NCBI GenBank assembly: GCA_949130495.1
Contig: OX422217.1
Coordinates: 542,257,137 to 542,321,136, forward strand
DNA: 64,000 bases
Source of the DNA: Sambucus nigra
Taxonomy: Eukaryota; Streptophyta; Magnoliopsida; Dipsacales; Adoxaceae
Direction of reading: 5' to 3'
The notes below the pieces were generated by a model. It was not told the origin of the DNA, did no database searches, and saw only the letters and a list, made by a program, of their open reading frames with translations. This document shows, piece by piece, positions 54,282-64,000 of the stretch; the stretch's first letter is position 1; each line of letters begins with the position of its first letter. The position numbers were made by a program, and so were the translations under genes.

Positions 54282-56846
54282 CTATTTTAGTGAGGCTTCC
54301 AACGACGAACCTACTTGAGTAGTTCGCTCAGGGTGCTCGTCGTCCAGAATGATGTTTTCATTAGCTTCCACCACTTGACTCTTCATGAGTTGAGACTCAT
54401 CTCTAGGATTCAATGTTTCAATTTCTGCACCTTCATCCACTTGATAGGTAGTAGTCTTTTTCCTTGATTCCTCCAGTTCCTCTTGCTCGGCGGATGAATA
54501 ATAACATTCCCGAGCTACTTTCTGATCACCTTTCACAACTCCTACTCCAAAATTTGTTGGAAATTTTAGGCATTGATGTAATGTAGATGGTACAGCCTCG
54601 AACTTCTTCAATCCTACTCTTCCCATGATGATATTGTATGATGATTGAACATTCTTATCCATCACGAAGAAACATATTCTATCTGTTCGACAAGCAAGCC
54701 ACGTACCAATGAATATATTCAACTTGATCGTCCCAAGTGGAAATACTTTCTCTCCAGCAAAACCGAGGAGGGGTCTATGATAAGGCTCCAGTTGAGATAG
54801 CTTTAGATTTAAACTATCGAAGCACGAGTAGAACATGATGTCTGTCGAGCTACCATTGTCGACCAGTACTCTTGAAATTATTACTTCCTTCATCCTCATT
54901 TTGATCACCAATGGGTCATCATGAGGATATAGAACACCTGCGAGGTCATTCTTTGAGAAACCAATGACCAATTTCTCTTTATTTACCTTTCTCGGGCGAT
55001 CCTCCTCAGCTAGATTTATTCGTTGAATGTATGAGCAAGCTTGAGCCTCACAGAGGTAATCTTTTCTCTCGGAAGTAAGGTCTCCTCCTCCTACATCTCC
55101 ACCTGTTATAACATTACAGTCAAATGACCCAAAGCGTATTGAAAATAGCTCTCGTTCTGGCTGCCTTGGACTCTTGGAAAGATCGGGGTCGTCTTCGGGA
55201 TCAACTTCATGGTTTCTTTTCTTGTTCTCCTCTGCTCGACGAGGAGATCTAGACCTCTCTCTTGTTTGGTCGTTGTTTCTTCTTTCGCTTCCACGATCAA
55301 CATACTTTGCCAGCTTTCCTCGTCTGATGAGTGTTTCAATATCATTCTGAAGAGCTATGCAATTTTTGGTCATATGGCCGTGATCTTTATGAAACTCGCA
55401 ATACTTTGCCTTATTCCTCTTGTCAGGGTCTGCCTTTATTTTCTCTGGCCAGTTTAATTCCTCGTTGTTCTTGATTTCTTCTAGAACATGGTTGATATCC
55501 TTCTTCAAAGGAGTATAATTATCAAATTTCTTCATTACGTCCCATACCGACCTAGTTTTTGAATGTTTGTCATTACCATTGTTCTTATGCTCTTTCTTCT
55601 TAGCTTTATCACCTTCCACCTTGGTTTCTTTAGCATCCATGTTCTTCTTCGCAGCCATAGCCTCCTCGGCATTCATAATCTTGGACATTTTTCCCATCAG
55701 ATCCGACATGGTTCTAGGTGGATCTTTGGCTAAAGTGTAGTACAACTTGTTTGGCACTAATCCACTCATCAAGGCGGTAGTCGCTGTCTTCTCCTCATAA
55801 TCAATGACTTCAAGTTTCTCGTTATTAAAACGAGTTATATAATCTCTGGTGCTCTCACCAGCTTTTTGTCTAACACTTAACAAATGCGCTACTCGTTTAA
55901 CTGGCTTTGCCCCAAAACAGAAATTCCCAATGAATAACTCGGCCAGTTGAAGAAAAGTTGAGATCTTTCCCCGAGGAAGATTATTATACCATATTTGAGT
56001 AGATCCGGTAAGAGTTCCCGAGAATGCCCTGCATCTCATCTCATCTCGAACAGCATAGATGTCAGTTGCAGCTTGGTATTGTTCTATATGAAGGACGGGG
56101 TCAGTCTTTTCATCATATTTGGGGGTCACAACAGGTGCTTTGAATTTTGATGGTGTTGGAAAATCTACAATGGCCTGGACAAAAGGTTTTCCTCGAACAA
56201 AGGTTCGTTGTAGAGGGTTTTTAGCTTTAACCATTTCCCCTAATCTATCCTCCAGCCTTTGAATAGAGCCTTTCCATGCATCATTTCCTTCCTCGGGCCT
56301 GTTGGTTCGAGCAACTGATCGCGTTGAGGTGGCTTCCTGGGATGTATCTTGGCGAGCAATTGGTCGCGACTGGGCAGATCCTTCCCTTAAGTCTGATTGT
56401 CGTCGAAAACTCCTCGATGGGGCTCTAGGAGGACTTTTGCTCCTCCTAGGACCTAATCGATCGAAAGGAGATACTCTGCTTAATCTTTCTAGCGCACTGG
56501 TCCTTTCTGGGGAGAGAGTGATACGTTGTTCAGTATCTGTGGCTCGCACTGACGAAGTTCGTCCAGGTTGATAAGAAAAATCTTCAGACTCCTCATTACG
56601 ATATGAATTGGTACGCCTAGTACGCGAAGAAGGCGCACGGGTATTTCTTTGAATACTTCGTGGTCCTGAATGGGTTGGTGCACCGCCATGGAGGGTTTGT
56701 ATGAGTTGTCGCATAGTTTCTTGCATGATGGTTTGGCCCTGAGCTAGATTTGTCATTATTTCAGCCAGATCTGGAATATTTGGCGGAGCAGATGGATTTG
56801 GAGGGCTTCCAGCATTTCGATTGCTGGATTCTGGAATATCAGCCAT
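54282..56846 (-). CDS. gag: E2 gag-protease, 854-codon open frame
   Basis: Starts at ATG 56,846, 60 bases after the primer site, and ends at TAG 54,282. Residues 1-220 are Ser/Arg/Pro-rich. The gag capsid-like domain spans about 225-400 ('YDEKTDPVLHIEQYQAA', 'IWYNNLP', 'ESTRDYITRFN'). A Lys-rich linker follows, then the Tat finger 'CEFHKDHGHMTKNC' at about residue 480. The protease lies at about 630-770 with the active site 'LVDNGSSTDIMF' intact, then 'YNIIMGRVGL'. Gag would form the cytoplasmic particle and protease would process it. The frame continues into RT beyond the stop, so the stop is a mutation in a longer polyprotein. Confidence 0.92.
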   Translation of the reverse strand: MADIPESSNRNAGSPPNPSAPPNIPDLAEIMTNLAQGQTIMQETMRQLIQTLHGGAPTHSGPRSIQRNTRAPSSRTRRTNSYRNEESEDFSYQPGRTSSVRATDTEQRITLSPERTSALERLSRVSPFDRLGPRRSKSPPRAPSRSFRRQSDLREGSAQSRPIARQDTSQEATSTRSVARTNRPEEGNDAWKGSIQRLEDRLGEMVKAKNPLQRTFVRGKPFVQAIVDFPTPSKFKAPVVTPKYDEKTDPVLHIEQYQAATDIYAVRDEMRCRAFSGTLTGSTQIWYNNLPRGKISTFLQLAELFIGNFCFGAKPVKRVAHLLSVRQKAGESTRDYITRFNNEKLEVIDYEEKTATTALMSGLVPNKLYYTLAKDPPRTMSDLMGKMSKIMNAEEAMAAKKNMDAKETKVEGDKAKKKEHKNNGNDKHSKTRSVWDVMKKFDNYTPLKKDINHVLEEIKNNEELNWPEKIKADPDKRNKAKYCEFHKDHGHMTKNCIALQNDIETLIRRGKLAKYVDRGSERRNNDQTRERSRSPRRAEENKKRNHEVDPEDDPDLSKSPRQPERELFSIRFGSFDCNVITGGDVGGGDLTSERKDYLCEAQACSYIQRINLAEEDRPRKVNKEKLVIGFSKNDLAGVLYPHDDPLVIKMRMKEVIISRVLVDNGSSTDIMFYSCFDSLNLKLSQLEPYHRPLLGFAGEKVFPLGTIKLNIFIGTWLACRTDRICFFVMDKNVQSSYNIIMGRVGLKKFEAVPSTLHQCLKFPTNFGVGVVKGDQKVARECYYSSAEQEELEESRKKTTTYQVDEGAEIETLNPRDESQLMKSQVVEANENIILDDEHPERTTQVGSSLEASLK

Positions 56847-56890
56847 TGGTGATGAATTGTTTTTGGTGAAAAATGATATTACCAGTCGTT

Positions 56891-56906
56891 CCCACAGACG
56901 GTGCCA
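56891..56906 (-). promoter_or_regulatory. E2 primer-binding site
   Basis: On - it reads TGGCACCGTCTGTGGG, three bases from the 5' LTR. TGGCGCCGTCTG-type sites are usual in Tat elements; here one base differs. The tRNA was not identified with certainty. Confidence 0.75.
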
Positions 56907-56909
56907 ATC

Positions 56910-57485
56910 TGTTGATGTAAAAAATTAGATCATATTTAATTATTTAATCACAGATAAAATAAATGAGACACAGAAGTTTTAAAGTGGTTCAGCCTTATAA
57001 GAATGGCCTACGTCCACTATTTCTGTTATTGCTGAGTGTTTGGGAATTCTCGATTACAAGTTCTATCAAGAAATTTCGGTCCCCCACAATGAGGATTGTA
57101 CAATGTATTTATAGCCCTGAGGCTGTAATGTCAAAGGGTAATACATTAAATGATGTACATATGAAAGGGTAATACATTCAATGCCCCTTAAGCGTATGCG
57201 TCTGAATGATAAGCATTTAATGAACAGTCAAACTGTTGGTTATCCTGCTATTAATGCTTTGTTCGAGGTGTAGCTCGGACCGCCTGAGTTGCTCGGTACT
57301 CAAGAGTTCCTCGGAGAGTTCTTGTTCCTCGGAGCGTATGAGTTCCTCGGGGAAGCAGTGTTCCTCGTTGTAGTATGGTTCCTCGGAGCGTGTGAGTTCC
57401 TCGAAAGTGTTTGTTGTTGCCACGTAGATTGCCATGTGTCTTCACTCAATTGAGCCATGTCAGCAGACTAAATTTGGTATCAACA
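56910..57485 (-). repeat. E2 5' LTR
   Basis: TGTTGATG to ATCAACA, 7-bp inverted ends TGTTGAT/ATCAACA. CTCCGAGGAAC-type motifs (on -) lie upstream of a TATA box CTATAAATA at 57,106-57,114, which would drive the gag-pol transcript. Confidence 0.95.
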
Positions 57486-57490
57486 GCAAC
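57486..57490. repeat. Target-site duplication GCAAC (right)
   Basis: Matches 45,837-45,841. Confidence 0.95.
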
Positions 57491-58415
57491 TAAAGTACGA
57501 AAGACTAAGAGTGGAAGAGATGAGAGTTGACCCCACTGATAGGGCATGGAGAAAATAAATAGATAGTCTTTGATGAGATTCGTCCAGAAAATCAATTCCT
57601 GATCAGCACCACATTATCCAATCAAGATATGGAGTAGTTAATTTCTTTGCTGAAGAAGAATCAAGATGTATTCGCATGGTAATCTTATGATATGCCTGGG
57701 ATCGACCCTAAAGTTGTATGCCACAAACTTCACAATGACCCCACATATCCACAAATTACACAAAAGGCTCACCGAAGTACCCCAGAGAAAGCAAAGGCGG
57801 TGAAAACAGAGGTAGGAAAACTTCTGGAGGCAAGGTCCATCAGAGATGTTCAATTTACAAAATGGCTCTCAAACTCGGTGGTCGTAAAAAAGAGTAACGG
57901 TTACTGGAGAGTATGTGTGGACTTCACCAATCTCAATATGGCATGCCCTAAAAATAGTTTTCCTCTACCTAAGATAGATCAGCTGGTCGATGCCACAGTC
58001 AGCTACGGACGAGTGAGTTTTCTGGATGCATACTTAAGGTATCATCACATCCCTTTGTTTGGCCCCGGCCAAGACAAAACTTCATTCATAACCACTCTAT
58101 GCTTGTATTATTATGAGGTCATTCCTTTTATCCTTAAAAATACAGGAGCCACGTACCAAATATTGGTTATAAGGATGTTCAAGAAATATTTGGGAGAGAA
58201 AATAGAGGTGTACATCGATGACATGCTCATCAAGAGAAAGCTCAAAGCCAATTATCTAAAGGATTTAGCGAAGAATTTTGAGATCCCCAAGCAATACTAG
58301 ATGAAGCTCAATGCGGCTAAATGATCCTTTGGATTTTAGTTCAAAAAGTTTGTGATCAATATCGTTTTCCCTCGAAGATGCTGCGCGAGATTCAAAAGTT
58401 AATAGGGATGTTAGC
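57491..58415 (+). pseudogene. pol: E4 reverse transcriptase, main part
   Basis: The open stretch 57,692-58,300 has 'GYWRVCVDFTNLNMACPKNSFPLPKIDQLVDAT', 'SFLDAYLRYHHIPL' (motif A), 'VIPFILKNTGATYQ' and 'VYIDDMLIKRK' (YIDD). A stop at 58,298 and a deletion of roughly 90 bp near 58,335 remove the region after 'FGF'. The frame then runs up to the solo LTR insertion at 58,415 and resumes at 61,461. Confidence 0.88.
58411..58415. repeat. Target-site duplication TTAGC (left)
   Basis: Matches 61,456-61,460. Confidence 0.95.
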
Positions 58416-61400
58416 TGTGACACCCCGCCTAATTAAATACCGGGCGATCACTCCTTTATTAAATTAAATCAAGGTGAACAGTTGGTTCATTCTCAGCATC
58501 ACTGTCGATAAAAATAATTTTTCCAATTTAACACCCTAAATAATTAAGCTAAGTGTCAAAACCAATTTTAAACATTAACTTCCAAATTTTATTTAAAGAA
58601 AAGATTTATTTATTTTATTAACAAAGGTCAATGAATAAGATTCACGCCACAATAAACTGGAACCAAAAATCCAAAATATAAAACATCCATCAACGAATGT
58701 CAACATGCGAGAAAATAAAGTAATACATCCATCCCGAACAAAATCCCATAATAACGAACTAGGAAACAACAGAAATAACAATGTCCCAACATAAAGAAAT
58801 AATGGAAAGGGCTACACATGCCCATCTGAATGAAAATGCTAGGAGTGGATCTGAATGAACGAAGTCGTCTAATCAAAAGACCTGCAACTCCCACCTAAGC
58901 TGCAGCGCGTTCCTTCCAAAAGATCCTAAGCAAGACACCCCCGTGGCTGGGCACCTGAAATACATACATATATATATATACAAGGGGGAGAGGGAGAGAT
59001 AAAACGGGTCAGAGCCCGAAAGTGTGTATGATTTAAAATTAGTTTAGCAAGTATTTAAATTGATACAGGCCAATGCAATAACATATTGGTTCGACACTCT
59101 CTTGAGAAATTCTCACCTCTCTTCTAGTGTGCACGCCTATCGTACTAACCTTCCCCAAATGGTTTAACTTAACATATTATCATACTAACCTTCCCAATAA
59201 TTTAGTTTATCTTAACTTACTCACAAGTTTTAAAAACCGAACAATGTCAACGTGTGAAAAGGGTACTTTCAAAGTGTAGTACAACTCTCGTTTTAGCTTC
59301 ATTAATTTATAAAGTTTCCCAGTGTCATATTACACTCATATAAAACAAGTATTTCCAATCTGATTCATCAAACATGACTTACTTACCAAATCACAGTAGG
59401 TAGTTCCAAGTCTCAGAACTTCATATATATATTAAATACTCGTGTAATATATATATATTCTAATGGCACCCCACATAAAAATTATGGTGCGGGCATACTC
59501 TGCTATCCAATCCCCGTATCAATCGCACTAAGGGAAATACAAATTCGGAATCACTCTCGAACTGTATCAATACAAATACAAACAATATTGAGGCGAAGTA
59601 TAGTTTCCAAGTCCAAGAGGTCAGCACATACCCTCGCGTCTCTTAGGACCGTGACTACCGATTCGATAGCCTGTACCTAGGATTCCTATCTTCTAGGGTA
59701 CGAATCAATATCCCCCATAAGGCAACACAGGATAAGACCGTCTCAGCGCGGTAACCTCAGGGATAGCAAGTAGCGCGGGTACGTTTTTCACATGTATATA
59801 ATATATGCACACACAATCATATAAATATACTACTTTCATCATATTAATATAGGTCACTCTCGTTACCCATAATTACAACATTTATCCTTAATTTCACATT
59901 ATTAGTATTACGCATAAGGTTTCGTCTCTAACCTTAACTCGAAGGGTTTTCCCACTAGTTATGGAACACTCATGGGTTCTATCCATCCAAGTAACAAATT
60001 CAGTAGGTAGACATCTATTCACTATCGTAGGTATTCGTCATAATCCCTCACTTGGAATACGTAGTTCGTCATTCCTTAATTAATTATCCCTAAAACACAA
60101 TAATCATATCATAATAAAGTTCTCAACACTTAATCATATGTCCTACTGGTCTCTCCTATATCCCAAAACATTTTATTTAATATGCCCAAGGATTATTCCA
60201 TGATAAATTAATTCAACTAATTAAACATGGGGAAATAAGAGGCTGCCAGGAAGGGTCGACCGATCGACGGCTGGGGCTCGATCGATCGAACCTTCGATCG
60301 ATCGACGCTCTAGGGTCGATCGATCGATCAAGCAGGTCTGCGAAAATTCTGTCGAATTGCAGTTGCGGGTTTCACCAAAATTCTTCATTCAAATTCATAT
60401 TTTCCAACCCTAATCGTCCCAAAACTTATACCACAAACATAATAACATATTACCAGATGTTTCTAACGTTAAGCATGCGTATAACCATCATTAAACATGA
60501 TTAAACAACCTAAAATCTCATCTAATCATCAAGAACCCTAAGTTTTCTTAACTTCTATTCTAATCAGTTTTTCTCCAGAATTTCCTTCTACATAATCATC
60601 AAAATTCGTGGGTTAATCATCTACATCATATAAGACTTCCAGAATATGGTTTTAATCTTTTCTACATGCAAATTCCTATCAAAAAGTGGGGTTTTCTTCC
60701 ATAGATTATACTCCTAATCATTCCTAACTAATATGAATATTGCACCAACGAAAATACGCAAGCTAAACACTTGCCTGGGATTTCAGAGGTCTGGTTTCCT
60801 GCTGGTATTGGTGTGGTTGCGTTCTCCTCCTCGCGATCTACGCGTTGGTGGTGACGGTGGTGCAAACGGTGGCCTTTTGGCCTTGGATTGCCTTGGAGTT
60901 CTCTCCTCTCTTCTCCAATGGCCGTCATTTGATTTGTGAATGTTCTAACCCTAAGAGGCTGACCTAATGGCTGATATAGGTTGGCTGAAATTCGTGGGTT
61001 TAATTACCCTATTTTGTAAAATGACCAAAATGCCCTCCCGGGTCACTAATTAAGCCTAAAAACATCCCGAGACCCAAACTAAACCCCCGGGTACACTTTT
61101 CTGACTATCTCGACCCTTCCGGACGCGTTGGCGTACTCAAAACGATCATACGAACAACTTATAAAACATTCACTTTTTATTTAACAAAATAAGTCCCGAC
61201 GTGACACGAGCACGTCCTTACTTAAATTTCCGAAATAGTCATTTGATTCACTTATGACATTCAATATAACCAATATAATATATTACTATGCTCATCCAGT
61301 AATATGCAACAATTAACAAATTTCCAATAATTACTAACTCTCGTCACGCTAGTAAATATTTAAAGCAACATTCCGGATTAAAATTAAATTAATTTATCTC

Positions 61401-61455
61401 AATTAAATTTAATAAATCCCATAATTTAAAAGCTATAAAAATACGGGGTATTACA
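58416..61455 (-). mobile_element. Solo LTR of the chromovirus family (3.0 kb)
   Basis: TGTGACACCCCGCC to GGGGTATTACA on +, flanked by TTAGC. It closely resembles the chromovirus LTRs and holds the GATCGATCGA cluster at about 60,256-60,330. Small frames inside are shared with the other LTRs only as shadows of the same non-coding sequence. It splits E4 RT. Confidence 0.95.
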
Positions 61456-61460
61456 TTAGC
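61456..61460. repeat. Target-site duplication TTAGC (right)
   Basis: Matches 58,411-58,415. Confidence 0.95.
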
Positions 61461-62560
61461 AACCCTTAATCGTTTCATCTCAAAGTCTTTTAAATGATGT
61501 TGACCATTTTTTTAGCTGTTGAAGAAGGAAAAAGGCCTCACCTAGAACGAGGAATGCTCAAAGGCCCTTAAAGAAATTAAATTCTATGTGAGAAAACCTC
61601 ATTTGTTGACTATTCTAGTCCCAAGATATCCTCTTTATCTCTCTACCTAGCAAACTTAATCCATACAGTTAGTTCGATTTTAGTTTACGAGAAGGGGGAC
61701 ATCAATCCCTCATTTACTACGTCAATAAAACAATTTTCGATGTCGAGCAACGCTAACCCCCCCTTGAAAAATTAGTTTATCCTTTGGTTATCACATTGCG
61801 CAAGTTGAAGCACTACTTTGAATCTCACTCAATCATAGTCATCACTTCCTTTTCCCTCAAAGTCATTCTTCGGAAGGCCAGGCTATCAGGGCAGATGTCC
61901 AAATGGTTAATCGAGCTTGGGAGAATTTAAATACACTATCAACCAAAAACGGCGATTAAGGGTCAAGTGTTGGCGAATTTCATGACAGAATTTACTGGAG
62001 GAGATGAGCCCAGCGACTAATAGATAGACAATCAATTAAGAATTTGGGAGATTGACTAGTCCAAAAAGTGGACACTTTGCATATACTGTGCATCCAATTC
62101 AAAGGGGTGGGAGTAGGAATCGTGCTTATTTTCCTAGAAAATGTAATGATAGAGCAGGAGATCAGACATGGCTTTGAAGCTTCCAACAATGAGGCTGCAT
62201 ACGAAGCCCTCATTGTTGGACTGTGTAATGCTCACTTACTAGGGGCAAGTAACTTAATATATATATGAGACTCAAAGATGGTATCCAATCGAGTAACATA
62301 ATATTTCAACGCCAGAGATGAGCGAATGGAAGCATACCTCCAGGTCACCCATGAATTCATGACCAAATTTGAGGAAGTCCATATTCAATATTTTTCCCAG
62401 GGGTATAATAGCCATGACGATGCGTTAGCAGCCTTGGGGTTAGCAGTGGACTCTGATATCAGAAGAACCATTGAAGTGGAATTCATCCCCAATCCCAGCA
62501 TCACAAAGCTTGTGGTCACCGAACAGATTCTTGCCTTGCAGAAAAGCCCCACCTGAATGG
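61461..62560 (+). pseudogene. E4 RT end, RNase H and archaeal-type RNase H
   Basis: The first codons continue the RT thumb region ('LNRFISKS'). First RNase H pieces are degraded (61,550-61,980). The second RNase H reads 'IRHGFEASNNEAAYEALIVGL' (62,161-62,222, with the Glu of EAEYE changed to Ala), a damaged 'YIxDSKMVSN' and 'RDERMEAYLQVTHEFMTKFEE' (62,318-62,380). Many stops are present. Confidence 0.82.
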
Positions 62561-63776
62561 ACTCAATAATAACTTATCTGCAAAGTGACATCCTACCATC
62601 CGATAAAAAGTAATCCCACCAAGTTAGGGTAAAATCTACAATGTTCCACCTAACACTCAAAGAAAAACTCTACAAAAGATCTTTCACCAGTCCCTACCTC
62701 TAGTGTGTGCATCCAAGTGACGTCGACCAAGTTTTGTATGAACTTCATAATGAAATTTGCGGTAGCCATGCGAGAGGGAGGCCCTTGGATTTTCGATCCA
62801 TCAAAGAAGGGTACTGATGGTCGTATATGCAAAGAGATGCAGCCTCCTACTTCAAGAAGTGTGAGAAATTCCAAAATTTCTCCCTCATGCTCCATTAGCT
62901 GACCAACGACTTAAAAAATAACTAGCCCTTAGCCATTTGCCCAATGGGGTTTGGATATCGTTAGTCCACTCCCAATAGTACTAGGAAACTGAAAATATCT
63001 CTTAGTTAGCATAGAATACTTCACAAAGTGGATTAAATCATAACCATTGGCAAGCATCAGTACACCGACAATATCAGGTTCATTTGGAGTAACATCGTGA
63101 CATAGTTTGGCGTACCTAGGGATATCATCACGGATAATAGCACGGTTTTAAAGTGGACAATTCCAAGGTTTCTCTAACATCCATAACATCAAGCATCACT
63201 TCAGCTTTGCGGCCTACCCCCAGAGCAAAGGGCAAGAGGAGGCTTCCAACAAAATGATATTCGATGGTATGAAGGAGATATTAGAGAATAAAAAAAGAGC
63301 TTGGGCGGATGACCTTCCTTGTGTCCTATGGTAATATTGTACTATGCCCAGAAGACCTACTGGGGAAATGCCTTTCGGTCTAACATATGGGATGGAGGTT
63401 ATTATTCCTTTGGAAGATGGTCTGCAAACTATAAGAACCACCATTGTCGAGCAGGGTTTGAATGAGGAAGCCATGAGGAATGAACTTGACCTAACCAATG
63501 AGCTAAGGGATCAGGCCTTGATAAAGTTGGCCTCTTACCAATAACAGTTAGCTAAGCAGTACAACAAGGGCATTAATCCGAGAAAATTCTAGATCGACAA
63601 CTACGTCCTCAGGAAAGTCCTCAGCAGTGCTAAAAAATCTTTGGATGTCAAGTTAGGTCGTAATTTGGAGGGACCGTTCAAGGTCATCAGAGACGATTTT
63701 CAAGGATCTTACCATTTGGAAACACTGGAGGGTGGGGAGATAGCAAGGCCATAAAATGCAGCCAACCTAAGAAGTT
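62561..63776 (+). pseudogene. E4 integrase (decayed)
   Basis: Pieces of the zinc finger ('LHNEICGSHARGRPLDF', 'FKKCEKFQ', second Cys of CxxC lost) lie at 62,740-62,875. The core is heavily mutated (62,930-63,340). The C-terminal part is clearer: 'PTGEMPFGLTYGMEVIIPLED' at 63,353-63,415, 'DLTNELRDQALIKLASYQ' and 'DNYVLRKVLS...LEGPFKVI...GSYHLETLEGGEIARP' to about 63,754. It matches E1 at 14,950-15,416. Confidence 0.82.
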
Positions 63777-64000
63777 TTGTTTTTAAATTTTCTCTAGCTT
63801 AGTTACTTTTAGTTTAGTTAGTTTTTGCAATTTTTTATTCCAAAACCTATTATGCTTGCAGTCTGTTCTAGTTTTCCCAATAAAGTACAAGCCCAAGTGG
63901 TTCATTTATCTATTTAATATTTCTTCAAAGTGGCAGGCTTAAACTTTAATTAATGGTAAAAAATTGATCAATATCACCTTATTTTGATTACAATTAAACT
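63777..64000 (+). other. E4 3' non-coding end (runs off window)
   Basis: AT-rich sequence after integrase, similar in position to 15,417 onwards in E1. Nothing else seen. Confidence 0.6.

Larger units (their letters stand above)
45842..57485 (-). mobile_element. Full-length Tat-type Ty3/gypsy element E2, - strand
   Basis: LTRs of 576-577 bp are bracketed by GCAAC. On - the order is 5' LTR (56,910-57,485), primer site, gag-pol (56,846 to ~51,381, one frame with four stops), a foreign pararetrovirus-like piece in place of the integrase end, antisense genes B and A (on +), polypurine tract and 3' LTR (45,842-46,418). It is the best-preserved Tat copy. By eye the LTRs differ at only a dozen or so sites. 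It inserted into the protease-RT junction of E4. Confidence 0.94.
44646..64000 (+). mobile_element. Tat-type Ty3/gypsy element E4, 5'-truncated and twice interrupted
   Basis: Gag C-terminus and protease pieces (44,646-45,841), RT (57,491-58,415), RNase H (61,461-~62,560) and integrase (~62,560-63,754) lie on + in the right order. They are separated by E2 (45,842-57,485) and a solo LTR (58,416-61,455). Sequence across each junction lines up with E1 once the insertions and one target copy are ignored. The 3' end, with any antisense genes and LTR, lies beyond the window. It is a close relative of E1, with more stops. Confidence 0.85.

Noticed and set aside
55106..55345. - frame inside E2 gag in another frame
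   Set aside because: Shadow of the 854-codon gag-protease frame.

Overview
This window is plant nuclear DNA made almost entirely of nested LTR retrotransposons. I found no host gene, rRNA, tRNA gene or CRISPR array. The plant assignment rests on four things: Ty3/gypsy elements of the Tat type (gag-pol, archaeal-type RNase H, extra antisense genes), a chromodomain Tekay/Del-type gypsy element, an L1-type LINE whose RNase H is of the plant RVT_3 kind, and a fragment resembling a caulimovirid (plant pararetrovirus) reverse transcriptase. The species cannot be told from the sequence.

Layout, left to right. (1) 1-1768: the 3' end of a gag-only LTR element with its 3' LTR. (2) 1769-4950: AT-rich non-coding DNA, probably an old LTR. 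(3) ~4950-23492: Tat element E1. Its decayed gag-pol is on + and two antisense spliced genes (B, then A) are on -. It ends in a polypurine tract and a 414-bp 3' LTR. E1 carries a hAT-type MITE (8788-9028), a complete 4.7-kb gag-only LTR element (9722-14456, duplication GAGAG) and a 3.4-kb solo LTR (18395-21791, duplication ACCAC). (4) 23493-24561: a dispersed repeat next to a tRNA-Arg-like primer-binding site. (5) 24562-~36657: the LTR of another element, split by a full-length chromovirus on - (25892-36457, duplication CTTTC). That LTR is followed by a gag remnant to ~37323. (6) ~37640-43980: the 3' part of another Tat element (E3). It is split by a 5'-truncated LINE (37939-42263, 13-bp duplication), which is itself split by a 2.3-kb solo LTR (39651-41981, duplication TACAC). 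(7) 43985-44645: a second copy of the dispersed repeat. (8) 44646-64000: Tat element E4 on +. It is split by a complete Tat element E2 on - (45842-57485, duplication GCAAC) and by another chromovirus solo LTR (58416-61455, duplication TTAGC). E2 contains the pararetrovirus-like fragment at ~50907-51363.

How the genes work together. Each Tat element has a gag-protease-RT-RNase H-integrase polyprotein on one strand. E1 and E2 also carry two intron-containing genes on the opposite strand, between the integrase end and the 3' LTR. Gene A has an N-terminal region resembling the plant 'putative gypsy-type transposon' domain and a coiled coil. Gene B is mainly coiled coil. Both genes end in the same short module: two Gly-aromatic motifs followed by an HxPG-like motif. 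The same arrangement occurs in E1 (pol on +) and E2 (pol on -), which makes this antisense pair the most interesting system in the window. All copies here carry stops, frameshifts or insertions, so none looks functional as it stands.
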